From the NCBI GenBank assembly GCA_012799255.1, contig JAAZLQ010000193.1, positions 1 through 5,690 on the forward strand: a stretch of DNA of 5,690 nt, in the 5' to 3' direction. Within the stretch, counting starts at the first letter, position 1, and each line of letters starts with the position of its first letter. Both the position numbers and the translations under genes were made by a program. The DNA is from Bacillota bacterium (lineage in GTDB: Bacteria > Bacillota_G > Limnochordia > DTU010). The notes beneath the pieces were generated by a model, which was not told the DNA's origin, did no database searches, and saw only the letters and a list, made by a program, of their open reading frames with translations. This document shows, piece by piece, positions 5,666-5,690 of the stretch.

Positions 5666-5690
5666 CAGATGCAAAAATATGCAATTGGAA

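Noticed and set aside
1..5690. CRISPR arrays, tRNA or rRNA genes, insertion sequences, reverse transcriptase or retron RNA
   Set aside because: No regularly spaced repeats, tRNA-like folds, rRNA segments, transposase or reverse transcriptase motifs were seen on either strand.

Overview
The window looks like part of an accessory or defence island from a low-to-mid GC Gram-positive bacterium, probably Bacillota. This rests on strong AGGAGG-type ribosome binding sites before every gene, GTG and TTG start options, and intrinsic terminators. The genus cannot be fixed from the sequence. Nothing here is an obvious housekeeping gene.

Layout. Bases 1-90 are open in frame 1 and may be the tail of an upstream plus-strand gene. 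Bases 91-329 hold no gene but contain two promoter-like sequences and a 14-base inverted repeat just ahead of the first operon. Bases 330-4285 are a two-gene plus-strand operon. The first gene encodes a 260-residue PD-(D/E)xK-type nuclease candidate and the second a 1057-residue superfamily 2 (Ski2-like) helicase. The genes overlap by one base at TGATG. A hairpin with a T-tract at 4377-4407 closes the operon. Two minus-strand genes converge on it: an intact RadC-type JAB/JAMM protein (5607 to 5020), followed by a shorter RadC-like paralogue (4965 to 4417) that has lost the JAMM metal ligands. A probable minus-strand terminator lies at 5631-5665, before the intact radC-like gene.

How the parts work together. 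The nuclease plus helicase pair matches the architecture of Hachiman (HamA, DUF1837, plus HamB helicase), an anti-phage system in which the helicase senses aberrant DNA and releases the nuclease. The assignment rests on gene order, sizes, the GAD...GEVK nuclease core and Ski2-like helicase motifs, not on a database match. RadC-type proteins are frequent companions of mobile and defence islands, but their role is poorly known. The tandem of an active-looking and a metal-site-less RadC paralogue is the least ordinary feature. The helicase gene is visibly more AT-rich (35-43% GC in stretches counted by hand) than the radC-like genes (mostly 43-55%), which suggests separate origins.
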